From assembly GCF_003700275.1 (NCBI RefSeq), contig NZ_RBRE01000075.1:30421-84630 (forward strand): a stretch of 54,210 nt of DNA, given 5' to 3'. This document shows, piece by piece, positions 16,834-24,935 of the stretch; position 1 is the first letter of the stretch, and every line of letters starts with the position of its first letter. The DNA is from Pseudomonas cichorii. GTDB lineage: Bacteria; Pseudomonadota; Gammaproteobacteria; Pseudomonadales; Pseudomonadaceae. The notes under the pieces are model-generated. The model was not told the DNA's origin, searched no databases, and saw nothing but the letters and a program-made list of their open reading frames with translations. A program made the translations under genes and the position numbers.

Positions 16834-18764
16834 AGTTGATAACGCATGGTCAGGCTGGTTTGCAGGCGTTGTGCCTGGCGGAACGATTCGCGCAGGATGC
16901 GTCGGTCCAGATGGTTGAGTGTGTCCGGATCGATGCGGTTGGAGTACGCCAGGTTCTGGCGGCTTTGCAGTTGGTGCTGGAGCATGCGGGTCTGCTGGAT
17001 GAAGTGGTAAGCCTCTTCATAGGCGGCGCCATCGAGCGGGTCGATGACTTCGCGTTCGACCAGTTGCCGCAGTCGCTCAAGGGTGTTGTTGGCACCAATT
17101 CCGTTGGCCAGTGCCAGCAGCCGTGCGCCGTCGACAAAAGGCGTCAGGCCTTCGGTCTTGAGGTCCAGGGTGTCCTTGTCGCTGCCCTTGCGGGCCAGCA
17201 CGAAATCCTTGAAACGGCCCACCGGCGGACGCTGGCGCAAGGCGTTGTCGGCCATCATGCGCTGGAACAGGCGGTTGTCGGCGACCTGATCGAGAATGCC
17301 GCGGCGCAATTGTTCACAGCCCGCCTCATCGCCCCAGACCACGCGCAGGTCGAAGTAGATGCTCGATGCCAGCAGGTTCTCCGGGGTGGCCTCGCGGATG
17401 AAGGCAGAAAAGCGTCTGGCCCATTCGCTGCGCGACAGGCACAGCTCGGGATTGCTGGCCATGATATTGCCTTTGCACAGGCTGAAGCCGCACTGCGCAA
17501 GACTCTGGTTGATACGTTCGGCGATGGGTAGCAGCAGCGTCCGTATTTCGGCTGCCTGCACCGCGTCGCTGGCTTCAAACAGGATGCCGTTGTCCTGATC
17601 GGTGTGCAGCGTCTGCTCGCGCCGACCTTCGCTGCCAAAGCACAGCCAACTGAAGGGCACGCCCGGGTCGCCTTTTTCTTCCAGGGTCAGTTCGATGACC
17701 CGGCAGACGGTGTGATCGTTGAGCAGGGTAATGATCTGGGTGATCTGGGTCGAGGAAGCGCCATGGGCCAGCATGCGGTCAACCAGCTGGACGATATCGC
17801 CGCGCAGGCTGGTGAGGGTCTCGATCCGTGGTGCCGTGCGGATGGTGCGGGCCAGATGCACCAGATCCACCCGTTGCAACGAGAACAGATCGCGCTCCGA
17901 GACCACGCCACACAAGCGGCCATTCTTGACCAGGCAGACATGGGCGATGTGTCGGCCGGTCATGGCGATGGCCGCATCAAAGGCGCTGGCGTCGGGGCTC
18001 AAGTGAAACGGCGACGGGCTCATGGTGTGTCTGATCGGCTGGCTGAAGTCGGCATTCAGGTCGGCAACGGCTTCGCGCAAATCGCGCAGGGTGAAGATTC
18101 CCAGCGGCGCCTGCTGCTCATCGACGATCACGATACTGCCCACTTGTTGCTCATGCATCAGCCTGACCGCTTCGCGCATCGGCGTTTCGGGGCTGCACAT
18201 TACTGGATGGCGCATAGCCAGTTCGCCAAGCCGGGTATTCAGCGAGTACTGGGTGCCAAGAGTTTCCACGGCGCGCTGCTGGACTTGATGATTGACCTGA
18301 TCCAGCAGACTGCTGACGCCGCGCAAGGCAAAGTCGCGAAAGGTGGTCGACAATGCGAACAGCTTGATGAAAGCCTGTTTGTTCAGTTGCAGACAAAAAG
18401 TATCTTCGGCTGCCAGATGTTCGGTACGAGTGGCCCGTTCGCCCAGCAAAGCCGCCAGCGGAAAGCATTCACCTGTGGTGATTTCAAAGGTGGTTTCAGT
18501 GCCGCCCTTGGCCGAATGTGGTCGTTCCCCTACCACTCGGCCTTGCTTAACGATATAAAAGTGCTCTACTGGACCGTCGGCTGGCTTGATGATGCTCTCG
18601 TCAGCGGCGTAAAAACGCAGTTGGCACTGTTCAACCAGGTACGCCAGGTGGGCGTTTTCCATCTGATTGAATGGCGGGAATTTTTGCAGGAACTGCATGG
18701 TGCCGTGAATGTTCTGCAACACCGCTGTTTTGCCTGCCTGGGTGAAAGCGTCAGCTTTACTCAT
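16830..18764 (-). CDS. cNMP-binding/CBS/DUF294 nucleotidyltransferase-like protein
   Basis: A multidomain protein of 644 residues from this start. A cyclic-nucleotide-binding-like domain covers about 20-135 (FYAADESIIKPADGPVEHFY). A pair of CBS domains spans about 155-275 (MREAVRLMHEQQVGSIVIVDEQ and the second repeat). A DUF294 nucleotidyltransferase-like domain follows with SEGRREQTLHTDQDNGILFE, whose Gly-Ser and DxD pattern resembles GlnD-type active sites. A helical substrate-binding domain ends the protein. The architecture suggests ligand-sensing control of a nucleotidyl transfer. An in-frame ATG at 18797 gives 655 residues; neither start has a strong ribosome site. Operonic with the exonuclease by four-base overlap. 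Confidence 0.82.
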   Translation of the reverse strand: MSKADAFTQAGKTAVLQNIHGTMQFLQKFPPFNQMENAHLAYLVEQCQLRFYAADESIIKPADGPVEHFYIVKQGRVVGERPHSAKGGTETTFEITTGECFPLAALLGERATRTEHLAAEDTFCLQLNKQAFIKLFALSTTFRDFALRGVSSLLDQVNHQVQQRAVETLGTQYSLNTRLGELAMRHPVMCSPETPMREAVRLMHEQQVGSIVIVDEQQAPLGIFTLRDLREAVADLNADFSQPIRHTMSPSPFHLSPDASAFDAAIAMTGRHIAHVCLVKNGRLCGVVSERDLFSLQRVDLVHLARTIRTAPRIETLTSLRGDIVQLVDRMLAHGASSTQITQIITLLNDHTVCRVIELTLEEKGDPGVPFSWLCFGSEGRREQTLHTDQDNGILFEASDAVQAAEIRTLLLPIAERINQSLAQCGFSLCKGNIMASNPELCLSRSEWARRFSAFIREATPENLLASSIYFDLRVVWGDEAGCEQLRRGILDQVADNRLFQRMMADNALRQRPPVGRFKDFVLARKGSDKDTLDLKTEGLTPFVDGARLLALANGIGANNTLERLRQLVEREVIDPLDGAAYEEAYHFIQQTRMLQHQLQSRQNLAYSNRIDPDTLNHLDRRILRESFRQAQRLQTSLTMRYQL

Positions 18765-18997
18765 GACCTGTACCGCGTTTTTGTTATTGGTTGTCATGGT
18801 CGGCCGCTTACGACGCAGTGCCCATTGGACGTAAGTCTTACGCTGCAGGTTGTGCATCGGTTGGCGGGGTTCTTGTAGAACTGTTTTGACGAACGCACGG
18901 GATCGCGCTCGAATATCTGGCTGGGAAGCCTGTAAAGTGCGCCGCAGGTTTAGCCTGATCTGCTGTCAGAATTAGTCCAGGGAATGATGAGACGGTA

Positions 18998-19444
18998 ATG
19001 ATTGACCACGACATCTTGAGTGATGAAGAGCGCGACGCCCTTACAGAGGTCATGCTCCAGTCCAATCGTGATTTGCCCCAGCGGGTGCTGATCGTCGATG
19101 ACGACAGCGATGCCCGTGAACTGCTGGCGGAAATTCTTAGCCTCAACGACATCAGTTGCATGACTGCCGGTGGTGGCAACAGCGCAATGGAACTGCTTCA
19201 GACCCGTCAGTCCATCGGGCTGCTGATCACCGATCTGCGCATGGCGCCTTGCGACGGGCTGGACCTGATCCGTCAGGTACGCGACTCCGAACGCGCCGCC
19301 TTGCCGATCATCATCGTTTCCGGTGATGCCAACGTGCGCGACGCCATCGATGCGATGCACTTGAGCGTGGTGGATTTTCTGCTCAAACCCCTCAATACCA
19401 AGCAACTGGTCAAGCTGGTCAAGCGTGAGCTGGGTATGGCCTGA
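18998..19444 (+). CDS. Receiver-only response regulator
   Basis: A 148-residue protein made of one CheY-like receiver domain after a short N-terminal extension. The acidic pocket is Asp34-Asp36 (VDDDSDA), the phospho-acceptor Asp79 (LLITDLRM), the switch Ser108 (IIIVSGDA) and the conserved Lys130 (LLKPLN). No output domain follows, so it must act by protein contact or as a phosphate relay. There is no neighbouring histidine kinase. It is divergent from the cNMP/CBS/DUF294 gene across about 230 bases and is followed by a REP palindrome. Partner and pathway are unknown. Confidence 0.88.
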   Translation: MIDHDILSDEERDALTEVMLQSNRDLPQRVLIVDDDSDARELLAEILSLNDISCMTAGGGNSAMELLQTRQSIGLLITDLRMAPCDGLDLIRQVRDSERAALPIIIVSGDANVRDAIDAMHLSVVDFLLKPLNTKQLVKLVKRELGMA

Positions 19445-19451
19445 GCTCCGG

Positions 19452-19505
19452 TTCGCGAATGAATTCGCTCCCACATAATGTGTAGGAGCGACTTCAGTCG
19501 CGAAA
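19452..19505. repeat. REP palindrome after the response regulator
   Basis: Oppositely oriented REP units, TTCGCGAATGAATTCGCTCC and GGAGCGACTTCAGTCGCGAA, separated by about 14 bases, in the gap between convergent genes. This is the typical Pseudomonas REP pair and can also fold as a strong 3' hairpin. Confidence 0.85.
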
Positions 19506-19511
19506 GCCACA

Positions 19512-21686
19512 CTACCTGTTTTGCGCCTTGAACTCCCGACGCCGACGATGCAAGACCGGTTCGGTGTAGCCGTTAGGCTGGCGGGTGCCTTCTATCACCA
19601 GCTCGACCGCCGCCTGGAACGCGATATTGCTATCGAAGTCAGGAGCCAGCGGACGGTATAGCGGGTCGTTGGCGTTCTGCCGATCTACCACTGGTGCCAT
19701 GCGCTTGAGGCTTTCCAGTACCTGGGCTTCATTGACCACGCCGTGGCGCAGCCAGTTGGCCATGTGCTGACTGGAGATGCGCAGGGTTGCGCGGTCTTCC
19801 ATCAGGCCGACGTCATTGATGTCCGGCACTTTCGAGCAACCCACGCCCTGATCGATCCAGCGCACCACGTAGCCAAGAATGCCCTGGGCATTGTTGTCCA
19901 GTTCGTTGCGGATTTCTTCCGGCGTCCAGTTGACCTGTGGTGCCAGCGGGATGGTGAGGATGTCATCCACCGAAGCCGGTGCTCGCTGGGCCAGTTCTGC
20001 CTGCCGGGCGAATACATCGACCTTGTGATAGTGCAAGGCGTGCAGTGCCGCCGCGGTGGGTGATGGCACCCAGGCAGTGTTGGCGCCTGCCAGCGGATGG
20101 GCGATTTTCTGTTCCAGCATCGCCGCCATAAGGTCCGGCATGGCCCACATGCCCTTGCCGATCTGGGCTTTGCCCTGCAGGCCGCACTTGAGGCCGATAT
20201 CGACGTTGGAGTTCTCGTAGGCACCGATCCACTTCTCGGCTTTCATCTGTGCCTTGCGCACTACCGGGCCGGCTTCCATGGAGGTATGGATTTCGTCGCC
20301 GGTGCGGTCCAGGAAACCGGTGTTGATGAACACCACACGCTCGCTCGCTACCTGGATACAGGCCTTGAGGTTGACCGTGGTGCGGCGTTCCTCGTCCATG
20401 ATCCCGACTTTCAGCGTGTTGAGCGGCAAGTTCAGGACCTGTTCGATGCGCCCGAACAGCTCGTTGGTGAACGCCGCTTCTTCGGGGCCGTGCATCTTCG
20501 GTTTGACGATGTACACCGAGCCGCTGCGGCTGTTGCTGCGCGAGGTGTTGCCCTTGAGGTTGTGGATCGCGGCAAGGCTGGTCAGCAGGCCATCGAGAAT
20601 GCCTTCCGGCACTTCGTTGCCCTGCTTGTCGAGGATTGCATCGATGGTCATCAGGTGACCCACGTTGCGGATGAACAGCAGTGAGCGGCCATGTAGCGTC
20701 ACTTCGCCACCGTCGACCGTGGTGTAGACGCGATCAGGGTTCATGGTGCGGATGAAGGTTTCGCCGCCCTTGGACATTTCTTCGGCCAGATCGCCTTTCA
20801 TCAGGCCCAGCCAGTTGCGATAGACCACGACCTTGTCATCGGCGTCGACTGCGGCGATGGAGTCCTCGCAGTCCATGATGGTGGTCAGCGCGGCTTCCAT
20901 CAGGATGTCTTTTACGCCTGCCGGATCTGTCTGGCCGACCGGGCTGGAGGCATCGATCTGGATCTCGAAGTGCAGGCCATTGTGCTTGAGCAATACCGAG
21001 AACGGCGCAGAGGCATCGCCCTGGAAACCGATCAGTTGTGCATCGTCCTTGAGGCCGGTATTGCTGCCGCCCTTGAGGCTGATGACCAGTTTGCCATCGA
21101 TCAGTTTGTAAGCAGTGGAATCCACATGCGAGCCGGCAGCCAGAGGCGCGGCTTCGTCGAGGAAAGCGCGGGCGAAGGCAATCACCTTGTCGCCGCGAAC
21201 CTTGTTGTAGCCTTTGCCCTTTTCCGCGCCGCCTGCTTCGCTGATGGCATCTGTGCCATAGAGGGCATCGTACAGCGAGCCCCAGCGGGCATTGGAGGCG
21301 TTGAGAGCGAAGCGCGCATTCATCACCGGCACGACCAGTTGCGGGCCGGCCATGGTGGCAATTTCTTCATCGACGTTTTGCGTCGTGATCCGCAAGTCCG
21401 CCGCTTCTGGCAGCAGATAACCGATTTCCTGCAGGAAAACCTTGTAAGCCGAGGCGTCGTGGGCCTGTCCGGCATTGAACTGGTGCCAGGCATCGATACG
21501 TGCCTGCAAGTCATCACGTTTGGCGAGCAGGGCTCTGTTCTTCGGCGCAAGCTCGTGGATCAGTTTGTCCGCTCCGGCCCAGAACGCTGAGGCATCGATG
21601 CCGGTTCCAGGGATGGCTTCGTTCTGCACGAAGTCGAACAGGACTTTGGCGACCCGCAGGTCACCGACTTGAACGTACTCAGTCAT
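19512..21686 (-). CDS. glcB: Malate synthase G (GlcB)
   Basis: A 724-residue monomeric malate synthase G, condensing glyoxylate with acetyl-CoA to malate in the glyoxylate cycle. Family landmarks include NARWGSLYDALYGTDAI, the catalytic and metal-binding region MDCEDSIAAVDADDK, IMDEERRTTVNLKACI, and FLDRTGDEIHTSMEAGPVV with the Asp that acts as catalytic base in the family. The long insert and length distinguish it from isoform A. It stands alone, with a terminal REP just downstream and a 318-base upstream gap; GAGG lies 9 bases before ATG. Confidence 0.97.
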   Translation of the reverse strand: MTEYVQVGDLRVAKVLFDFVQNEAIPGTGIDASAFWAGADKLIHELAPKNRALLAKRDDLQARIDAWHQFNAGQAHDASAYKVFLQEIGYLLPEAADLRITTQNVDEEIATMAGPQLVVPVMNARFALNASNARWGSLYDALYGTDAISEAGGAEKGKGYNKVRGDKVIAFARAFLDEAAPLAAGSHVDSTAYKLIDGKLVISLKGGSNTGLKDDAQLIGFQGDASAPFSVLLKHNGLHFEIQIDASSPVGQTDPAGVKDILMEAALTTIMDCEDSIAAVDADDKVVVYRNWLGLMKGDLAEEMSKGGETFIRTMNPDRVYTTVDGGEVTLHGRSLLFIRNVGHLMTIDAILDKQGNEVPEGILDGLLTSLAAIHNLKGNTSRSNSRSGSVYIVKPKMHGPEEAAFTNELFGRIEQVLNLPLNTLKVGIMDEERRTTVNLKACIQVASERVVFINTGFLDRTGDEIHTSMEAGPVVRKAQMKAEKWIGAYENSNVDIGLKCGLQGKAQIGKGMWAMPDLMAAMLEQKIAHPLAGANTAWVPSPTAAALHALHYHKVDVFARQAELAQRAPASVDDILTIPLAPQVNWTPEEIRNELDNNAQGILGYVVRWIDQGVGCSKVPDINDVGLMEDRATLRISSQHMANWLRHGVVNEAQVLESLKRMAPVVDRQNANDPLYRPLAPDFDSNIAFQAAVELVIEGTRQPNGYTEPVLHRRRREFKAQNR

Positions 21687-22004
21687 TACACTTGCCTCAC
21701 TCTGCTCAGCAGGTCGAGCTCACTCAGGGAGCGCTCTCTTATTGGTTTCGATGTTATGTAGTGCGCGCCGCGGAATACTACATGAGGAGCAGCGGTGGAG
21801 AGCGAATATGTCACCAAACGACTGAATTTTCACGTCTGGTCACGCCGCAGCCACGGATGTTCTCAAAAATGGCGACGATTGTTCCAGATAATTATCAAAA
21901 CGGTACACGCTTTGCGCTTTACGGCACCCGGGTGAACCTTGCCTATACTTTCGCGACAGCCGCCGAGGTCTGACGGTATCTATTCGAGCAAGAGGAAGTC
22001 AGCT
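21687..22004. other. Divergent intergenic region glcB / gcvR-like
   Basis: These 318 bases carry no supported gene. Near 21945-21957 on the plus strand a TGCCTATACT extended -10-like motif could drive the ACT-domain gene, with its GTG start at 22005. Promoters for glcB must lie on the other strand, but I could not pick one with confidence. Confidence 0.35.
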
Positions 22005-22523
22005 GTGGATCATCTCGTAGTCACTGTGGTTGCTCCCGACAAACCGGGACAGGTCGAGCGTATCGCCAAATGCATTGCCGAGCATGAAGGCAACTGGCTG
22101 GAGAGCCGCATGTCACGCATGGCCGGGCAGTTCGCCGGCATCCTGCGGGTGAGCGTACCGCCGGAAAAACACGATGAACTGATCCAGGCCCTGCAAGTGC
22201 TGTCGGTGCATGGCATTCATGTACAACTGGCCGAAAGCACTGCCGAGGTAGTCGGCAGCTGGAAAACCATCAACATGGAACTGGTGGGCAACGACCGCCC
22301 CGGCATCGTGCGCGACATCACCCGCCTGCTTACCGAACAGGGCGTCAACGTCGAAAGCCTGATCACCGACATCACCCCCGCGCCGATGAGCAGCGAACTG
22401 CTGTTCCACGCCGACGCCGTGCTTGGCGTGCCCTTGACCCTTTCACTGGAAGATTTGCAGGCCCGGCTTGAAACCCTGGCGGATGATTTGATGGTGGAGT
22501 TGGTGTTGAGCGCTGAGGGCTGA
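22005..22523 (+). CDS. ACT-domain protein, GcvR-like glycine cleavage repressor family
   Basis: A 172-residue protein with two ACT domains: VVTVVAPDKPGQVERIAKCIAEHEGNW at the N-terminus and LVGNDRPGIVRDITRLLTEQGVNVESL from about residue 90. This is the architecture of GcvR, which binds glycine and counteracts GcvA in enterobacteria. In Pseudomonas the target is uncertain, so the symbol is withheld. The GTG at 22005 is chosen as the start because AGAGGAAG lies 6-7 bases upstream and the first ACT strand begins immediately. It is monocistronic and followed by a 328-base repeat-bearing gap. Confidence 0.82.
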   Translation: MDHLVVTVVAPDKPGQVERIAKCIAEHEGNWLESRMSRMAGQFAGILRVSVPPEKHDELIQALQVLSVHGIHVQLAESTAEVVGSWKTINMELVGNDRPGIVRDITRLLTEQGVNVESLITDITPAPMSSELLFHADAVLGVPLTLSLEDLQARLETLADDLMVELVLSAEG

Positions 22524-22851
22524 AGTGGACAGGCAAGGCGCTTTCCGTGCATCGAAGTATCAAGTCCTCCATGAGTTCTGTGAGCTGATTTTTGGATTTC
22601 TCAGACCGAACAGGCTTCTCACGGATTGACGTGTAGTCAGGTTATCCAGATTAATCGTGCACCCGCCTGTGGATAACCTGGGGAGACTACCTTGCGCGCC
22701 ATAGCCAGCAAGGCTTCGCGGGGTTTGATCAAAAATTCAACAGTTTCAATGGCTTGTGCACAAATAAGGTGAACCTGCCTGTGGATAACCGTTGGAGAAC
22801 CCTTTGCAGGCCATGTAGAACGTGGCTTGCAAAGAGTTGGCTGTTTTTTGA
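22524..22851. repeat. Intergenic region with imperfect direct repeat and DnaA-box sequences
   Basis: No gene is supported in these 328 bases. Two copies of a degenerate unit about 112 bases apart each hold GTGCAC, then CCTGTGGATAACC, GGAGA, TTGC and GCCAT, and finish with TTTGATCA. Each contains a perfect TGTGGATAA (complement of the DnaA box TTATCCACA) at 22668-22676 and 22780-22788. A third one-mismatch box, TTATCCAGA, lies at 22642. The units look like a dispersed intergenic repeat family or a DnaA-binding locus. Confidence 0.6.
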
Positions 22852-23739
22852 TCAGCTACGGCGCCGTAGCCTCAGCCAGGCATCAATGCTGTAGATCGCC
22901 AGGCCTGCCCAGATAAAGACGAAGGTGACGATGGTGCTGGTGCTCAGGTGTTCGCCGTAGAGCATGACTGCCAGGGCGAGTACCAGAGTCGGGGCGATGT
23001 ACTGCAGGAAGCCCAGAGTGGTGTAGGGCAAGTGGCGGGCGGCGGCGTTGAAACACACCAACGGTATCAGCGTGACCGGGCCGGCAGCGGCCAGCCACAG
23101 CGCCTGGCTGGTGCTCCAGAATTCAGGCTGCGCGGTTTGTGCCATGGGGTTAAACAGCAACCAGGCCAGAGCCAGCGGTACCAGCATCCAGGTTTCCACT
23201 ACCAGGCCGGGCAGGGCGGCGACCGGTGCTTTCTTGCGGATCAGGCCGTAGAAGCCGAAGGTCAGCGGCAAGATCAGCGAAACCCACGGCAGATTGCCGA
23301 CCTGCCAGACCTGCTGGGCAACTCCGGCAGCGGCCAGTCCTACCGCCAGCCATTGCAGCCGTCGCAGGCGTTCACCCAGCAGCAACATGCCGAGCAGCAC
23401 GTTGACCAGTGGATTGATGTAATAACCCAGGCTGGCTTCGACCATGCGCCCGTTGTTCACGGCCCAGACGTAAACCATCCAGTTGCTGGCGATCAGGGTG
23501 CCGCTGAGGGCCAGTACCGCCAGTCGCTTGGGGTTTTCGCGCAGCTCGCGCCACCAGCCGGGATGCTTCCAGACCAGTAGCAGCAAGGAGCCGAACAGCG
23601 CCGACCAGATCGCCCGATGAATGATGATCTCAAGGGCGGGAACGGCGGAGAGGAGTTTGAAATACATCGGGAACAGGCCCCAGATGATGTAAGCGCACAG
23701 GCCAAGAATATATCCACGGCGTGGATCGGCAGCTTGCAT
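22852..23739 (-). CDS. rarD: RarD, EamA/DMT-superfamily transporter
   Basis: A 295-residue inner-membrane protein with ten predicted helices in two EamA repeats. The N-terminal GYILGLCAYIIWGLFPMYFKLL, the conserved VPALEIIIHRAIWSALFG and NGRMVEASLGYYINPLVNVLLGMLLLGERL are diagnostic of the RarD branch. RarD is annotated as a chloramphenicol-sensitivity protein in Pseudomonas, but its natural substrate is not established. It stands alone on the minus strand between srkA and the DnaA-box repeat region, with 94 bases separating it from the srkA stop. Confidence 0.9.
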   Translation of the reverse strand: MQAADPRRGYILGLCAYIIWGLFPMYFKLLSAVPALEIIIHRAIWSALFGSLLLLVWKHPGWWRELRENPKRLAVLALSGTLIASNWMVYVWAVNNGRMVEASLGYYINPLVNVLLGMLLLGERLRRLQWLAVGLAAAGVAQQVWQVGNLPWVSLILPLTFGFYGLIRKKAPVAALPGLVVETWMLVPLALAWLLFNPMAQTAQPEFWSTSQALWLAAAGPVTLIPLVCFNAAARHLPYTTLGFLQYIAPTLVLALAVMLYGEHLSTSTIVTFVFIWAGLAIYSIDAWLRLRRRS

Positions 23740-23833
23740 GGAACGTCCTTTTACTCAGAAACGGGTGACGGGTTTTTACAGTGGTGACGCATGTGCCGCA
23801 GGCTTGCGGAGCGGTGCGGCGCACATGACGGGG

Positions 23834-24808
23834 TCAGAACAGTTTCAACGGTTCCTCGTTGAGGGCTGACAACTGTTCGCGCAAGGCCAGGATGTGGTCG
23901 CCCCAGTAACGCTCGGTGCCGAACCACGGAAAGCTGCGCGGGAAGGCCGGATCGTCCCAGCGGCGGGCCAGCCAGGCGCTGTAGTGCATCAGGCGCAGGG
24001 CGCGCAGTGGTTCGATCAGGGCCAGTTCGGAAGGATCGAAGTCGTGAAATTCGTTGTAACCGTCCATCAGTTCCGACAGTTGCCCCAGACATTCCTGACG
24101 ATCACCGGCCAGCATCATCCAGATGTCCTGTACGGCGGGTCCCATACGGCAGTCGTCCAGATCGACAATGTGGAACATTTCGTCGCGACACATCATGTTG
24201 CCCGGATGGCAGTCGCCATGGATGCGGATATTGGTGTGCGGCGTAGCGGCGTAAGTATCTTCGATACGCTTGAGCAGGTCGCGGGCCACCGATTCGTAAG
24301 CCGGTAGCAGGCTGCGTGGAATGCAGTCGTTGTTCAGCAGATAGTCGAGCGAGTCATGGCCGAAGTTTTTCACGGCCAGGGCTTCGCGATGCTCGAACGG
24401 CCGGGTTGCGCCTACGGCATGGATGCGTCCCAACAACTGGCCCAGGCGATAGAGCTGGTCGAGATTGCCGGGCTCCGGCGCTCGGCCGCCACGGCGCGGG
24501 AACAGCGTGAAGCGGAAGTCGCCGTGCTCGAACAGGGTTTGCCCGTTGTGTACCAGCGGGGCGACCACCGGCACTTCGACTTCTGCCAGCTCGAAGGTGA
24601 AGCTGTGCTCTTCAAGAATCGCTTCGTTGCTCCAGCGCTGTGGGCGATAGAACTTGGCGATCAGCGGCTGCTCGTCTTCGATGCCGACTTGATAGACCCG
24701 GTTTTCATAACTGTTGAGGGCCAGGATGCGCGCATCGCTGAAAAAACCGATGCTTTCTACAGCGTCGAGAACGAGGTCGGGGGTGAGTGTTGCAAACGGG
24801 TGGGCCAT
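23834..24808 (-). CDS. srkA: Stress response Ser/Thr protein kinase SrkA (YihE/RdoA)
   Basis: A 324-residue aminoglycoside-phosphotransferase-fold protein kinase. The nucleotide-binding Lys52 lies in IAKFYRP, the catalytic loop is HGDCHPGN at 197-204 with Asp199, and the metal-binding VDLDD follows at 215-219. SrkA protects cells from stress-induced death and, in E. coli, sits upstream of dsbA. Here no dsbA follows. The start at 24808 is fixed by AGGAG 7 bases upstream and family length; a frame extending to 24916 is not supported. Confidence 0.93.
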   Translation of the reverse strand: MAHPFATLTPDLVLDAVESIGFFSDARILALNSYENRVYQVGIEDEQPLIAKFYRPQRWSNEAILEEHSFTFELAEVEVPVVAPLVHNGQTLFEHGDFRFTLFPRRGGRAPEPGNLDQLYRLGQLLGRIHAVGATRPFEHREALAVKNFGHDSLDYLLNNDCIPRSLLPAYESVARDLLKRIEDTYAATPHTNIRIHGDCHPGNMMCRDEMFHIVDLDDCRMGPAVQDIWMMLAGDRQECLGQLSELMDGYNEFHDFDPSELALIEPLRALRLMHYSAWLARRWDDPAFPRSFPWFGTERYWGDHILALREQLSALNEEPLKLF

Positions 24809-24935
24809 GCTGACTCCTGCGCGCAGCAGGTCGCCGCGTTCGACCGCTGATGGTAACGCAGACTGGCCGGGGTCCGCCAAACTGTCTGGCGGACAGGCCA
24901 CCTGCCGATGTATCACCGTCGCGGCTGGCGGGACA

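Noticed and set aside
22637..22800. Replication origin
   Set aside because: Two or three DnaA boxes alone, with no AT-rich unwinding element and no dnaA, dnaN or gidA neighbours.
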